A DNA stretch of 64,000 nt. Source: Variovorax paradoxus (GTDB lineage Bacteria > Pseudomonadota > Gammaproteobacteria > Burkholderiales > Burkholderiaceae_C). Where the stretch lies: contig NZ_JAUSXL010000002.1 of assembly GCF_030815975.1 (NCBI RefSeq), forward strand, positions 3,956,501-4,020,500. The letters run 5' to 3'. The translations under genes and the position numbers were made by a program. Positions 34,216 through 42,579 of the stretch are shown here, piece after piece. Numbering within the stretch: the stretch's first letter is position 1; every line of letters starts with the position of its first letter. Under the pieces are notes generated by a model. It had not been told where the DNA came from and did not search any database. It saw nothing but the letters and a program-made list of their open reading frames with translations.

Positions 34216-34274
34216 TATAAGCTGCAAGCATTGCTTTCGAGGCATGCGCACGGCCACGCCGTGTTCGCCCCACC

Positions 34275-34946
34275 ATGAACTACCAGTTTCAATTCGACGC
34301 CGTCTTCGCTGCCTGGCCGCTGCTGCTCAAGGGCACCTGGATCACGATCCAGCTCTCGCTCGTGGCCACGCTGCTGGGCCTGGTGGTCGCCATCTTCTGT
34401 GCCTGGGGCAAGACCTCGGGGCCGGGCTGGCTGCGCTTCATCGTCAATGCGTACATCGAGGTGATCCGCAACACGCCGTTCCTCGTGCAGCTGTTCTTTT
34501 TCTTCTTCGCGCTGCCGGCCATCGGGCTGCGCTGGTCGCCGCAGACGGCCGCGCTGGTGGCCATGGTGGTGAACCTCGGCGCCTACGCCACGGAAATCAT
34601 CCGCGCGGGCATCGAGTCGATTCCCAAGGGGCAGATCGAGGCGGGCCGGGCGCTCAACCTCAAGCCCTGGGAAATCTTCCGCTTCGTGATCATCAAGCCC
34701 GCGCTGAAGGCCATCTATCCGGCGCTCACGAGCCAATTTATTTTGCTGATGCTGAGCTCGGCCGTGGTGTCGGTCATCTCGGCCGACGACCTGACCTCGG
34801 TGGCTGCCAACCTGCAGTCGCAGACCTTCCGCAGCTTCGAGATCTACATCGTGGTGGCTGCCATCTACCTTGCGCTGGCACTGGCCTTCTCGGCGATGTT
34901 CAAGCTGATCTACAAGCGCACGCTCAACTATCCGGACCGCCGGTAG
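34275..34946 (+). CDS. Polar-amino-acid-type ABC transporter permease 1
   Basis: 223-residue inner-membrane permease of the HisM/GlnP type, with about five transmembrane segments and the EAA-like loop (IIRAGIESIPKGQIEAGRAL). Starts MNYQFQFDAVFAAWPLLL. First gene of the kgu island, following a PtxS-type operator, and paired with a second permease 24 bp downstream. In this setting the substrate may be 2-ketogluconate rather than an amino acid; the substrate is inference, the family is not. Confidence 0.9.
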   Translation: MNYQFQFDAVFAAWPLLLKGTWITIQLSLVATLLGLVVAIFCAWGKTSGPGWLRFIVNAYIEVIRNTPFLVQLFFFFFALPAIGLRWSPQTAALVAMVVNLGAYATEIIRAGIESIPKGQIEAGRALNLKPWEIFRFVIIKPALKAIYPALTSQFILLMLSSAVVSVISADDLTSVAANLQSQTFRSFEIYIVVAAIYLALALAFSAMFKLIYKRTLNYPDRR

Positions 34947-34970
34947 AAGTCGACGGACGGAGAAAACAAC

Positions 34971-35624
34971 ATGCGCACCTTCGGCTTTCCCGAATTCCTC
35001 TTCATCCTCGAAGCGGCCAAGTGGACGCTGGCGCTGTCGGCCATCGCCTTCGTGGGCGGCGCGATCCTGGGGCTTGCCATTGCGCTGATGCGCACGTCGG
35101 AATCGGCGTGGGCGCGCGGCGTGTCGACCACCTTCATCCAGATCTTCCAGGGCACGCCGCTGCTGCTGCAGCTGTTCCTGGTGTTCTTCGGCGCGCCGGT
35201 GCTGGGGCTGGACATCAACCCCTGGGTGGCGGCCGGCGTTGCGCTCATCCTGAACAGCGCCGCCTTCCTCGGCGAGATCTGGCGCGGCTGCATCGAGGCC
35301 ATTCCGCGCGGCCAATGGGAAGCGGCCGAGGCGCTGAGCCTCAGGTACAGCGCCCGCATGCGCGACGTGGTGCTGCCGCAGGCCTTCAAGATCGCGCTGG
35401 CGCCCACGGTGGGCTATGTGGTGCAGATCATCAAGGGCACCTCGCTCGCGGCCATCATCGGCTTCGTCGAGGTCACGCGCGCCGGGCAGATCGTCAACAA
35501 CGCCACCTTCCAGCCGCTGGTCGTGTTCTCGGTGGTGGCCGCCATCTACTTCGCGATCTGCTGGCCGCTCTCGCTGCTCGCGGCCCGCATGGAGCGCAAG
35601 CGTGCCCGCGCTCTTGCACGCTGA
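34971..35624 (+). CDS. Polar-amino-acid-type ABC transporter permease 2
   Basis: 217-residue permease of the same family, with the EAA loop at IWRGCIEAIPRGQWEAAEALSL and about five transmembrane segments. The ATG has GGAG about ten bases upstream. Together with permease 1 it would form the heterodimeric channel served by the binding protein and ATPase encoded just downstream. Confidence 0.9.
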   Translation: MRTFGFPEFLFILEAAKWTLALSAIAFVGGAILGLAIALMRTSESAWARGVSTTFIQIFQGTPLLLQLFLVFFGAPVLGLDINPWVAAGVALILNSAAFLGEIWRGCIEAIPRGQWEAAEALSLRYSARMRDVVLPQAFKIALAPTVGYVVQIIKGTSLAAIIGFVEVTRAGQIVNNATFQPLVVFSVVAAIYFAICWPLSLLAARMERKRARALAR

Positions 35625-35684
35625 AGCTCTGCTTTTTTTCTTTCTTTCTCGTCGCTTCCTTCTTTATTCAGGAGACACATTCCC

Positions 35685-36491
35685 ATGACCCGTACCACCA
35701 CCCGCCGCGCTGCGCTGGCAGCCCTTGCATCCCTGAGCCTTGGCGCCGCCCTGACCGTGTTCGCACCCTTCGCCTCGGCGCAAAGCGTGGCCGACATCAA
35801 GAAGAAGGGCGAGATCACCATCGGCATGCTGGTCGACTTTCCGCCCTACGGCACCACCAATGCACAGAACCAGCCCGACGGCTACGACGCCGATGTGGCC
35901 AAGCTGCTGGCCAAGGACTGGGGCGTCAAGGCCAACATCGTGCCGGTGACCGGCCCGAACCGCATTCCCTTCCTGTTGACCAACAAGGTCGACGTGCTGG
36001 TCGCTTCGCTGGCCATCACGCCGGAGCGCGCCAAGCAGGTGCAGTTCTCGCAGCCCTATGCGGCCGCGACCATCGTGCTGTACGGCGCGGCCAAGACGCC
36101 CATCAAGGCGGCCGGCGACCTGAAGGGCCTGCGCGTGGGCGTGGCGCGTGCCTCCACGCAGGACGTGGCCGTGACCAAGGCCGCACCTGAAGGCACCGAG
36201 ATCCGCCGCTTCGACGACGACGCCTCGGCCATGCAGGCGTTGATGTCGGGCCAGGTCGATGCGATCGGCTGCTCGGTCACGGTGGCGGCGCAGATCGCCA
36301 AGCGCGTGCCCGCCGGCACCTACGAGAACAAGTTCACGCTGGTGCAGCAGTCGATGGGTATCGCGATGCGTCCCGGCCAGGAAGAGCTGGCCAAGGCCGT
36401 GAACGAGTTCGTTGCCAAGAACACCGCCAACGGCGAGCTCAACAAGCTCTACCAGAAGTGGCTGCAGGCCGACCTGCCCAAGATGCAGTGA
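35685..36491 (+). CDS. ABC transporter periplasmic substrate-binding protein (SBP_bac_3 type)
   Basis: 268 residues: signal peptide with Arg pair (TRRAALAALASLSLG, cleavage near ASAQ), then the SBP_bac_3 fold beginning VADIKKKGEITIGM and FPPYGTTNAQNQPDGYDADV, with ITPERAKQVQFSQPY. GGAG lies upstream of the ATG. The family mostly binds amino acids; here it is embedded in a 2-ketogluconate operon, so a sugar-acid ligand should be considered. Confidence 0.88.
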   Translation: MTRTTTRRAALAALASLSLGAALTVFAPFASAQSVADIKKKGEITIGMLVDFPPYGTTNAQNQPDGYDADVAKLLAKDWGVKANIVPVTGPNRIPFLLTNKVDVLVASLAITPERAKQVQFSQPYAAATIVLYGAAKTPIKAAGDLKGLRVGVARASTQDVAVTKAAPEGTEIRRFDDDASAMQALMSGQVDAIGCSVTVAAQIAKRVPAGTYENKFTLVQQSMGIAMRPGQEELAKAVNEFVAKNTANGELNKLYQKWLQADLPKMQ

Positions 36492-36523
36492 ACTTCGAAG
36501 GCTGAAGAAGAAGGAATCCTGGC

Positions 36524-37279
36524 ATGACGACGGAATCGATCATCCGCATGGAAGCGGTCAACAAGTGGTACGGTGAATTCCAGGTGTTGACCGGCATCGA
36601 CCTGTCGGTGCGCCAGGGCGAGCGCATCGTGATCTGCGGGCCTTCGGGCTCGGGCAAGTCCACGCTCATCCGCTGCATCAACCGGCTCGAGACGGTGCAG
36701 AAGGGCCGCATCGTGGTCGATGGCATCGACCTCACGGCCGGCGGCAAGAACGTGGACGCGGTGCGCGCCGAGGTGGGCATGGTGTTCCAGCAGTTCAACC
36801 TGTTTCCGCACCTCACCATCCTGGAGAACTGCACGCTCGCGCCAATGCGCTCGCGCGGCATGACAAAGGCGCAGGCCGAAGAGGTGGCGATGAAGTACCT
36901 CACCCGCGTGCGCATTCCCGAGCAGGCCGGCAAGTACCCCAGCCAGCTCTCGGGTGGCCAGCAGCAGCGCGTGGCCATTGCGCGGGCGCTGTGCATGTCG
37001 CCCAAGATCATGCTGTTCGACGAGCCCACCTCGGCGCTCGATCCCGAGATGGTCAAGGAAGTGCTCGACACCATGATCGGCCTGGCCGAAGACGGCATGA
37101 CCATGCTGTGTGTCACGCACGAAATGGGTTTTGCCCGCAGCGTGGCCGACCGCGTGATCTTCATGGCCGAGGGCAAGATCGTCGAGCAGGCACCGCCGCA
37201 GGAATTCTTTGGCAACCCGAAGGACGAGCGCACGCGCCAGTTCCTCGGCCAGATCCTCAGTTCCCACCAGGCCCACTGA
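36524..37279 (+). CDS. ABC transporter ATP-binding protein (polar amino acid type)
   Basis: 251 residues with Walker [10 protein letters not shown], signature LSGGQQQR, Walker [15 protein letters not shown] and the H-loop His in CVTHEMGF. This is the GlnQ/HisP type that pairs with the two permeases. Its stop overlaps the kguE ATG by one base (TGATG), which ties the transporter translationally to the sugar-acid enzymes. Confidence 0.93.
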   Translation: MTTESIIRMEAVNKWYGEFQVLTGIDLSVRQGERIVICGPSGSGKSTLIRCINRLETVQKGRIVVDGIDLTAGGKNVDAVRAEVGMVFQQFNLFPHLTILENCTLAPMRSRGMTKAQAEEVAMKYLTRVRIPEQAGKYPSQLSGGQQQRVAIARALCMSPKIMLFDEPTSALDPEMVKEVLDTMIGLAEDGMTMLCVTHEMGFARSVADRVIFMAEGKIVEQAPPQEFFGNPKDERTRQFLGQILSSHQAH

Positions 37280-38022
37280 TGTCCTTCGAGGTCCTGATTT
37301 CTCTGTCGTCCTTCGGTGCGGCCGAGGTGGGGCGGCACGGCCAGCTCTGGTGCTCGCAACTTGCGCGTTCCGCTGGCGCCGATTCGGTGGAAGTGCGCGG
37401 CGAGATGCTGCGCGATGCGGATGTGGAACTGCCGGCGCTGAACGGGCTGGCCTCCGTGTACTCCAGCCCCGAGGGGTTGTGGGCCGAGGGCGGCTGGCTC
37501 GACAGCGCGGCCCTGAAGCGCGGCATCGCCGCTGCAACGCGCGTCGGCGCGAAGCGGCTGAAGATGTCCATCGGCGATTTTCAGCCTTCGTCGCACGGCT
37601 CGCTCTGGGGCCTGAAGGTGCAGCTTGCGGAAACCCGCGTCGAACTGCTGATCGAAAACGACCAGACCGTGCGCGCCGGCACGCTGCCCGCGCTGCAGGC
37701 CTTCTTCGACGCGGCCGACCGTGCCGGCGTCGAACTCGGCATGACCTTCGACATGGGCAACTGGCACTGGCTCGGCGAATGCCCGCTGCAGGCCGCACAG
37801 GCGCTCGGCCGCCGCGTGCGCTATGTGCACTGCAAGGGCGCGCAGCGGCTGCCGCACAAGTGGGTGGCGGTGCCGCTGGGCGACTCCGTCGCGCCGTGGC
37901 GCGCGGTGCTGCGTGCGCTGCCCGCCGATGTGCCGCACGCCATCGAATATCCTCTGGTGGGCGACGACCTGCTGGCCGTCACGCGCACGCAAATCGACTT
38001 CATCCGCGCCGCGCGGGCGTAG
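37279..38022 (+). CDS. kguE: KguE-like TIM-barrel protein (2-ketogluconate operon)
   Basis: 247 residues of the xylose-isomerase-like TIM-barrel family (AP endonuclease 2 superfamily). Visible elements: VEVRGEML, RLKMSIGDF, ELLIENDQT and TFDMGNWHWLGE, which place the usual metal and substrate residues at strand ends. In Pseudomonas, kguE is the first enzyme gene of the 2-ketogluconate operon; its exact reaction is not well defined. The identification rests on the order kguE-kguK-kguD-ptxS and on fold. One-base overlap with the ABC ATPase. Confidence 0.72.
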   Translation: MSFEVLISLSSFGAAEVGRHGQLWCSQLARSAGADSVEVRGEMLRDADVELPALNGLASVYSSPEGLWAEGGWLDSAALKRGIAAATRVGAKRLKMSIGDFQPSSHGSLWGLKVQLAETRVELLIENDQTVRAGTLPALQAFFDAADRAGVELGMTFDMGNWHWLGECPLQAAQALGRRVRYVHCKGAQRLPHKWVAVPLGDSVAPWRAVLRALPADVPHAIEYPLVGDDLLAVTRTQIDFIRAARA

Positions 38023-38032
38023 GGAGAAACAC

Positions 38033-38986
38033 ATGACAGAACCCACTGCTTTGGACGTCGCCCTGTTCGGCGAGGCCATGCTGCTGCTCGTGGCCGACCG
38101 GCCCGGTCCGCTCGAGAACGCACAGTCGTTCCACAAGCGCACGGCCGGCGCCGAGACCAATGTGGCCATCGGCCTCTCGCGCCTCGGCCTCAAGGTGGGC
38201 TGGGCCAGCCGCCTGGGCACCGACTCGATGGGCCGCTACCTGATCGCGGCGATGAAGGGCGAGGGCATCGACTGTTCGCACGTCATCTGCGACCCGGCGC
38301 AGCGCACCGGCTTCCAGTTCAAGGGCCGCGTCACCGATGGCAGCGACCCGCCGGTCGAATACCACCGCAAGGGCTCGGCCGCGAGCCAGATGGGCCCGGC
38401 CGATGTCGATGAAGCCTGGCTGCGCTCGGCGCGCCACCTGCATGCCACGGGCGTGTTCGCGGCCATCTCCGAGACCAGCCTGCAGGCCGCGCTCAAGTCC
38501 ATGGAGGTGATGCGCGCGGCCGGCCGCACGATTTCGTTCGACACCAACCTGCGGCCCACGCTGTGGTCTTCGACCGAAACGATGCGCCACTGGATCAACG
38601 AGCTGGCCTCGCGCGCCGACTGGGTGCTGCCCGGCATCGAGGAAGGCCTGCTGCTCACCGGTCATGACAGGCCCGAAGACGTGGCCAGGTTCTACCGGGA
38701 CCGCGGCGCGAAGCTCGTGGTCGTCAAGCTTGGCGCCGCCGGTGCCTACTACGACAGCGACGTGGCCGGCACCGGGCATGTCGACGGCTTTCCGGTGAAG
38801 GAGGTGATCGACACCGTGGGCGCGGGCGACGGCTTTGCGGCCGGCGTGGTGAGCGCGCTGCTCGAGGGCAGGAGCGTGCCCGAGGCCGTGCGCCGCGGCG
38901 CCTGGATCGGCGCGCGCGCGGTGCAGGTGCTGGGCGACACCGAAGGCTTGCCGACGCGCGCACAACTCGAAGAAGCGGGGCTCTGA
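38033..38986 (+). CDS. kguK: PfkB-family sugar kinase (2-ketogluconate kinase KguK)
   Basis: 317 residues of the ribokinase family. The catalytic base Asp266 lies in GAGDGF (263-268), with the N-terminal substrate loop (AGAETNVAIGLSRLG) and KLGAAGAYY. The family phosphorylates sugar acids such as 2-keto-3-deoxygluconate and 2-ketogluconate. Its position between kguE and kguD and the PtxS system favour 2-ketogluconate kinase; KDG kinase is the main alternative. GGGAG precedes the ATG. Confidence 0.75.
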   Translation: MTEPTALDVALFGEAMLLLVADRPGPLENAQSFHKRTAGAETNVAIGLSRLGLKVGWASRLGTDSMGRYLIAAMKGEGIDCSHVICDPAQRTGFQFKGRVTDGSDPPVEYHRKGSAASQMGPADVDEAWLRSARHLHATGVFAAISETSLQAALKSMEVMRAAGRTISFDTNLRPTLWSSTETMRHWINELASRADWVLPGIEEGLLLTGHDRPEDVARFYRDRGAKLVVVKLGAAGAYYDSDVAGTGHVDGFPVKEVIDTVGAGDGFAAGVVSALLEGRSVPEAVRRGAWIGARAVQVLGDTEGLPTRAQLEEAGL

Positions 38987-38988
38987 CC

Positions 38989-39972
38989 ATGACGACAAAA
39001 AAGAACGTGCTGGTCTTTAGGCCATTGCCCGAGGATCAATTGGCGCGCCTGCAGGCCGCGCACCATGTGACCGTGGCCGATCCGCGCAAGGAGCCTGAGG
39101 CCTTTGCCGCCGCGCTGCGCACCGCGAACGGCCTGATCGGATCGAGCCATACCGTGGATGCGGCGCTGCTCGACGCGGCACCGCAGCTCCAGGTGATTTC
39201 GAGCGTGTCGGTCGGCGTTGACAACTACCCCCTCGCTGAACTGCACAAGCGCGGCATCGTGCTGTGCCACACGCCCGACGTGCTGACCGAGACGGTGGCC
39301 GACACGGTGTTCGCGATCCTGATGGCCACGCAGCGCCGCGTGGTCGAACTCTCGAGCCTCGTGCGCGAAGGCCGCTGGACGAAGAACATCGGCGAAGAAC
39401 TCTTCGGCACCGACGTGCATGGCAAGACGCTCGGCATTCTCGGCTTCGGCCGCATCGGCCAGGCCGTGGCGCGGCGCGCCGCGCTGGGCTTTGGCATGCC
39501 GGTGCTCTACCACGCGCGCCGGCCGGTCGACCTGGCCGCGCAGGCGCCCGAGCTGCAGGGCCGCGCCACGCACACGCCGCTCGACGGGCTGCTCGCGCGG
39601 TCGGACATCGTGCTGGCAATGCTGCCGCTGACCGACGCCACGCACGGCATGATCGACGCCGCCTTCTTCGCGCGCATGAAGCCCGGAGCGGCCTTCATCA
39701 ACGGCGGCCGCGGCGCCACGGTGAACGAAGCGGCCTTGCTCGACGCGCTCGACCACGGCACCTTGCGCGCCGCCGGACTCGACGTGTTCGCGAAGGAGCC
39801 GCTGCCCGCCGATTCGCCGCTGCGCACGCATCCGCGCGTGACGCCGCTGCCGCACATCGGCTCGGCGACGCACGAGACGCGGCATGCGATGGCGGCACTC
39901 GCAACCACCAATCTGCTGCAAGTGCTGGCCGGCGAGAAACCGACCGCGCCGTACGACACGGCGGCTGTATGA
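38989..39972 (+). CDS. kguD: 2-hydroxyacid dehydrogenase (2-ketogluconate-6-phosphate reductase KguD)
   Basis: 327 residues of the D-isomer-specific 2-hydroxyacid dehydrogenase family: NAD(P)-binding GFGRIG (152-157), catalytic Arg241 (GGRG), Glu270 (FAKEPLP) and His289 (PHIGSAT). In the kgu pathway this enzyme reduces 2-keto-6-phosphogluconate to 6-phosphogluconate. It starts two bases after the kguK stop. The family alone would also fit glyoxylate/hydroxypyruvate or 2-ketogluconate reductase; the context decides for KguD. Confidence 0.8.
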   Translation: MTTKKNVLVFRPLPEDQLARLQAAHHVTVADPRKEPEAFAAALRTANGLIGSSHTVDAALLDAAPQLQVISSVSVGVDNYPLAELHKRGIVLCHTPDVLTETVADTVFAILMATQRRVVELSSLVREGRWTKNIGEELFGTDVHGKTLGILGFGRIGQAVARRAALGFGMPVLYHARRPVDLAAQAPELQGRATHTPLDGLLARSDIVLAMLPLTDATHGMIDAAFFARMKPGAAFINGGRGATVNEAALLDALDHGTLRAAGLDVFAKEPLPADSPLRTHPRVTPLPHIGSATHETRHAMAALATTNLLQVLAGEKPTAPYDTAAV

Positions 39973-39990
39973 ATCCCCCGAGGATTTTCT

Positions 39991-40087
39991 CCCTCCCCTT
40001 CCGGGGGAGGGCAGGGGTGGGGGCAAGCGGCGCAACCATCGAGCGCTCTGCCTGCCCCCATCCCAACCTTCCCCCGGAAGGGGAAGG
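39991..40087. repeat. Long imperfect inverted repeat between kguD and ptxS
   Basis: Two arms of about 39 bases (39991-40029 and 40049-40087) are near-complementary around a 19-base loop; the shared core is CTTCCGGGGG / CCCCCGGAAG. The distal arm runs into the GGAAGGAG Shine-Dalgarno sequence (40083-40089) of the ptxS gene. It is a type of GC-rich intergenic repeat seen in several proteobacteria (recollection). Confidence 0.8.
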
Positions 40088-40096
40088 AGCAAATCC

Positions 40097-41122
40097 ATGA
40101 ACCCGAGTGGTCGCGCCACCATCGCCGATGTCGCCAAGGCGGCGGGCGTGTCCAAGGCCACCGTCTCGCGTTTTCTCAACCACCGCGAGCGCCTGCTGAG
40201 CCCCGACATCGCCGCGCGCGTCGAAGTCGCCATCGCGGCGCTGGCCTATTCGCCGAGCCCGATGGCGCAGGCGCTGAGTCGCGGACGCTCGCGCCTGATC
40301 GGCCTGATCGTGGCCGACATCACCAACCCGTATTCCGTTGCCGTGTTGCGCGGCGCCGAGAAGGCCTGCCAGGACGCCGGCTACCTGGTGATGCTGTTCA
40401 ACCTGGGCAACGAGAGCGAACGCGAGCGCGAGGCCATCGATGCGCTCGCGGGCTACCAGGTCGACGGCTTCATCCTCAACACGCTGGGCCGCGGCAGCAA
40501 CGTGGTCGACGCGGTCACGCTGCACGGCAAGCCTGCGGTGCTGGTGGACCGCCGCCACACCGGCATGCACACCGACTTCGTCTCGCTCGACAACCATTCG
40601 GCCATGCGCGACACCTGCGGCCACCTGGTCGAGGGCGGCTATCGCGAACTGCTCTATGTGACGGAGCCGCAGAAGGGCGTGAGCTCGCGGCGCGAACGCA
40701 CGGCCGCCTTCGGGGCCTGCGTGGCCGCGCACGAGCCGCGCGTGGCGGGCGGGGTGTTCGAAAGCGTGGAGGGCGACAGCGATGCGCTCGACGAGGCATT
40801 GCGTGCGTTGCGGCAGCGCGCCAAGCGGGGGCGCCGGGCGGCGGTGGTGGCCGGCAATGCGGTGGTCACGCTGCGCGTGGCGCAGTCGATGGCGCGGCTG
40901 GGCTGGCAGTTCGGGCAGGACCTGGGCTTTGTCGGCTTCGACGATCCCGAATGGGCGTCGCTGATCGGCCCTGGCCTGAGCACCGTGGCGCAGCCGACCG
41001 ACGCCATCGGCCGCAGTGCCGCCAACTGCCTGATCGAACGGCTGCAGGGCCTGGATTCGGCGCCGCGCCAGCTGCTGCTGCCGGGGCAGCTGGTGGTGCG
41101 GGGCTCGTCGCAGCCGGCGTAG
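40097..41122 (+). CDS. ptxS: PtxS-like LacI-family repressor
   Basis: 341 residues. N-terminal LacI-type HTH (about 8-27, TIADVAKAAGVSKATVSRFL) with the hinge helix, then a periplasmic-binding-protein-like effector domain (LIGLIVADITNPYSVAVLRG; VDGFILNTLG; VSLDNHSAM; FVGFDDPEW). These stretches resemble Pseudomonas PtxS, which represses kgu genes and is released by 2-ketogluconate. A matching operator is at 34202-34215. The AAGGAG before the ATG lies at the edge of a long hairpin. Confidence 0.8.
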   Translation: MNPSGRATIADVAKAAGVSKATVSRFLNHRERLLSPDIAARVEVAIAALAYSPSPMAQALSRGRSRLIGLIVADITNPYSVAVLRGAEKACQDAGYLVMLFNLGNESEREREAIDALAGYQVDGFILNTLGRGSNVVDAVTLHGKPAVLVDRRHTGMHTDFVSLDNHSAMRDTCGHLVEGGYRELLYVTEPQKGVSSRRERTAAFGACVAAHEPRVAGGVFESVEGDSDALDEALRALRQRAKRGRRAAVVAGNAVVTLRVAQSMARLGWQFGQDLGFVGFDDPEWASLIGPGLSTVAQPTDAIGRSAANCLIERLQGLDSAPRQLLLPGQLVVRGSSQPA

Positions 41123-41135
41123 CGGCTCCGATCGG

Positions 41136-41594
41136 TCAGCCGACTTCGGCGATCAGCTCGATCTCGACGCAGGCGCCCATCGGCACTTGCGCCACGCCGA
41201 ACGCGCTGCGTGCGTGTGCACCCTTCTCGGGGCCGAACACTTCGGCGAAGAACTCGCTCGCGCCGTTGGTCACCAGGTGCTGTTCGGTGAACGTGCCCAC
41301 GGAGTTGACCAGGCTCATGACCTTGACGATGCGCGTGACCTTGTTCAGGTCGCCCACGGCCGCATGCAGCGTGCCGAGCAGGTCGATGGCGATCGCGCGC
41401 GCGGCCTGCTTGCCTTCTTCGGTGCCGATGCCGGCGCCGAGTTGCCCGGCCCAGACCTTGCCGTCCTTTTTGGCGATGTGGCCCGAAAGAAAAACGAGAT
41501 TGCCGGTGCGCACGAAGGGCACGTAGGCTGCGGCCGGTGCGGCGACCGGAGGCAGGGTGATGCCGAGGCTGGAAAGCTTGTCGTAGACGCTCAT
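41136..41594 (-). CDS. RidA/YjgF-family protein
   Basis: 152 residues of the YER057c/UK114 fold, which typically deaminates reactive enamine/imine intermediates; visible stretches VRTGNLVFLSGHIAKKDGKVWAGQLG and SLVNSVGTFTEQ. It is of the longer subgroup related to RutC/YjgH-like proteins rather than the short canonical RidA. Its ATG overlaps the stop of the transglutaminase-fold gene (ATGA), so it is the last gene of that operon, which links an imine-handling protein with a ligase/protease-like set. Confidence 0.88.
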   Translation of the reverse strand: MSVYDKLSSLGITLPPVAAPAAAYVPFVRTGNLVFLSGHIAKKDGKVWAGQLGAGIGTEEGKQAARAIAIDLLGTLHAAVGDLNKVTRIVKVMSLVNSVGTFTEQHLVTNGASEFFAEVFGPEKGAHARSAFGVAQVPMGACVEIELIAEVG

Positions 41595-42577
41595 TGGAGA
41601 TCCTTGTCCGAAGGTTGCGATTGAATCTGCGATTGTGACTGCGCCGCTTCCACGGCCTGCGCGCGCAGCTCTTCGATCGGGCGCACCGTCACGCCCACCT
41701 TGAGCGTGTGGCGCGCGCCGCCGTGCAGCACGCCGCGCATCGGCGAGACGTCGGAATAGTCGCGGCCGATGGCGAGTGCGACGTAGTCTTCGCCGGGCTG
41801 GCGGCCGTTGGTGGGGTCGAATTCGGCCCAGCCGCCGGCGCTTTCATGGCCGTCGCCGTCGCCCTCGCCGGGCAGGTAGACCGACACCCAGGCATGCGAG
41901 GCATCGGCGCCCACCAGCCGCGGCTGGCCCGGCGGCGGTTGCGTGAGCAGGTAGCCGCTCACGTAGCGCGCCGGCAGGCCCATGACGCGGAAGCAGGCGA
42001 TCATGATGTGGGCGAAGTCCTGGCACACGCCCTTGCGCTGCGCGAGCGCCTCGACGGCGGGCGTGTTGATCTCGGTGCTGTCGGCGTCGTAGGCGAAGTC
42101 GCGGTACATGCGCTCGGTGAGGTCCATGGCCACGTCGAAGGTGGGCCGCTCGGGCGCGAAGCTCGCGCGCGCATAGGCCGCGAAGTCGTCGTGGCGCGGC
42201 ACGTAGGGCGAGGGAAATACGAACTCCGAAGCCGGGTCGAAGGTAGCGTCCTTGCGGTAGCGGAAGCGTTCGCGCACAGCCTCCCAGGGCAGCTCGCGCG
42301 CAATGCCGGGCGCGAGCTGCGGCGTCGAGGTTTCGACCACGCTTTCGGCCGTGACGACGAGGCTGTCGTGCGTGGCCTCGAGCGCGAAGAAGGCGCGCGT
42401 GTTGCCGTAGACATCGGGCACTTCGCTGCGCTGCGCGGGCTGCGGCTCGATGGCCAGCTGGTGGCTCACGAGCCGCTGCGAGCCGGTGGCCAGCGGCTTC
42501 AGGTGGGCCAGGTGCTGTGCCGTTTCAACCGCGGGCGAATATTCGTAGCGGGTTTCGTGGGTAACGTGGAGCAGCAT
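41591..42577 (-). CDS. Transglutaminase-fold protein (COG1305 type)
   Basis: 328 residues: N-terminal beta domain (LHVTHETRYEYSPAVETAQHLAHL), then a transglutaminase-like core with Cys185 (KGVCQDFAHIM), His228 (ASHAWVSVYL) and Asp254 (AEFDPTNG), the complete papain-like triad. The C-terminus is a Gln/Ser tract (SQSQIQSQ). Such proteins are probably peptidases or amide-exchange enzymes and co-occur with cp-ATP-grasp and alpha-E proteins. It lies two bases after the fused ATP-grasp/alpha-E gene. Confidence 0.9.
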   Translation of the reverse strand: MLLHVTHETRYEYSPAVETAQHLAHLKPLATGSQRLVSHQLAIEPQPAQRSEVPDVYGNTRAFFALEATHDSLVVTAESVVETSTPQLAPGIARELPWEAVRERFRYRKDATFDPASEFVFPSPYVPRHDDFAAYARASFAPERPTFDVAMDLTERMYRDFAYDADSTEINTPAVEALAQRKGVCQDFAHIMIACFRVMGLPARYVSGYLLTQPPPGQPRLVGADASHAWVSVYLPGEGDGDGHESAGGWAEFDPTNGRQPGEDYVALAIGRDYSDVSPMRGVLHGGARHTLKVGVTVRPIEELRAQAVEAAQSQSQIQSQPSDKDLQ

Positions 42578-42579
42578 GG

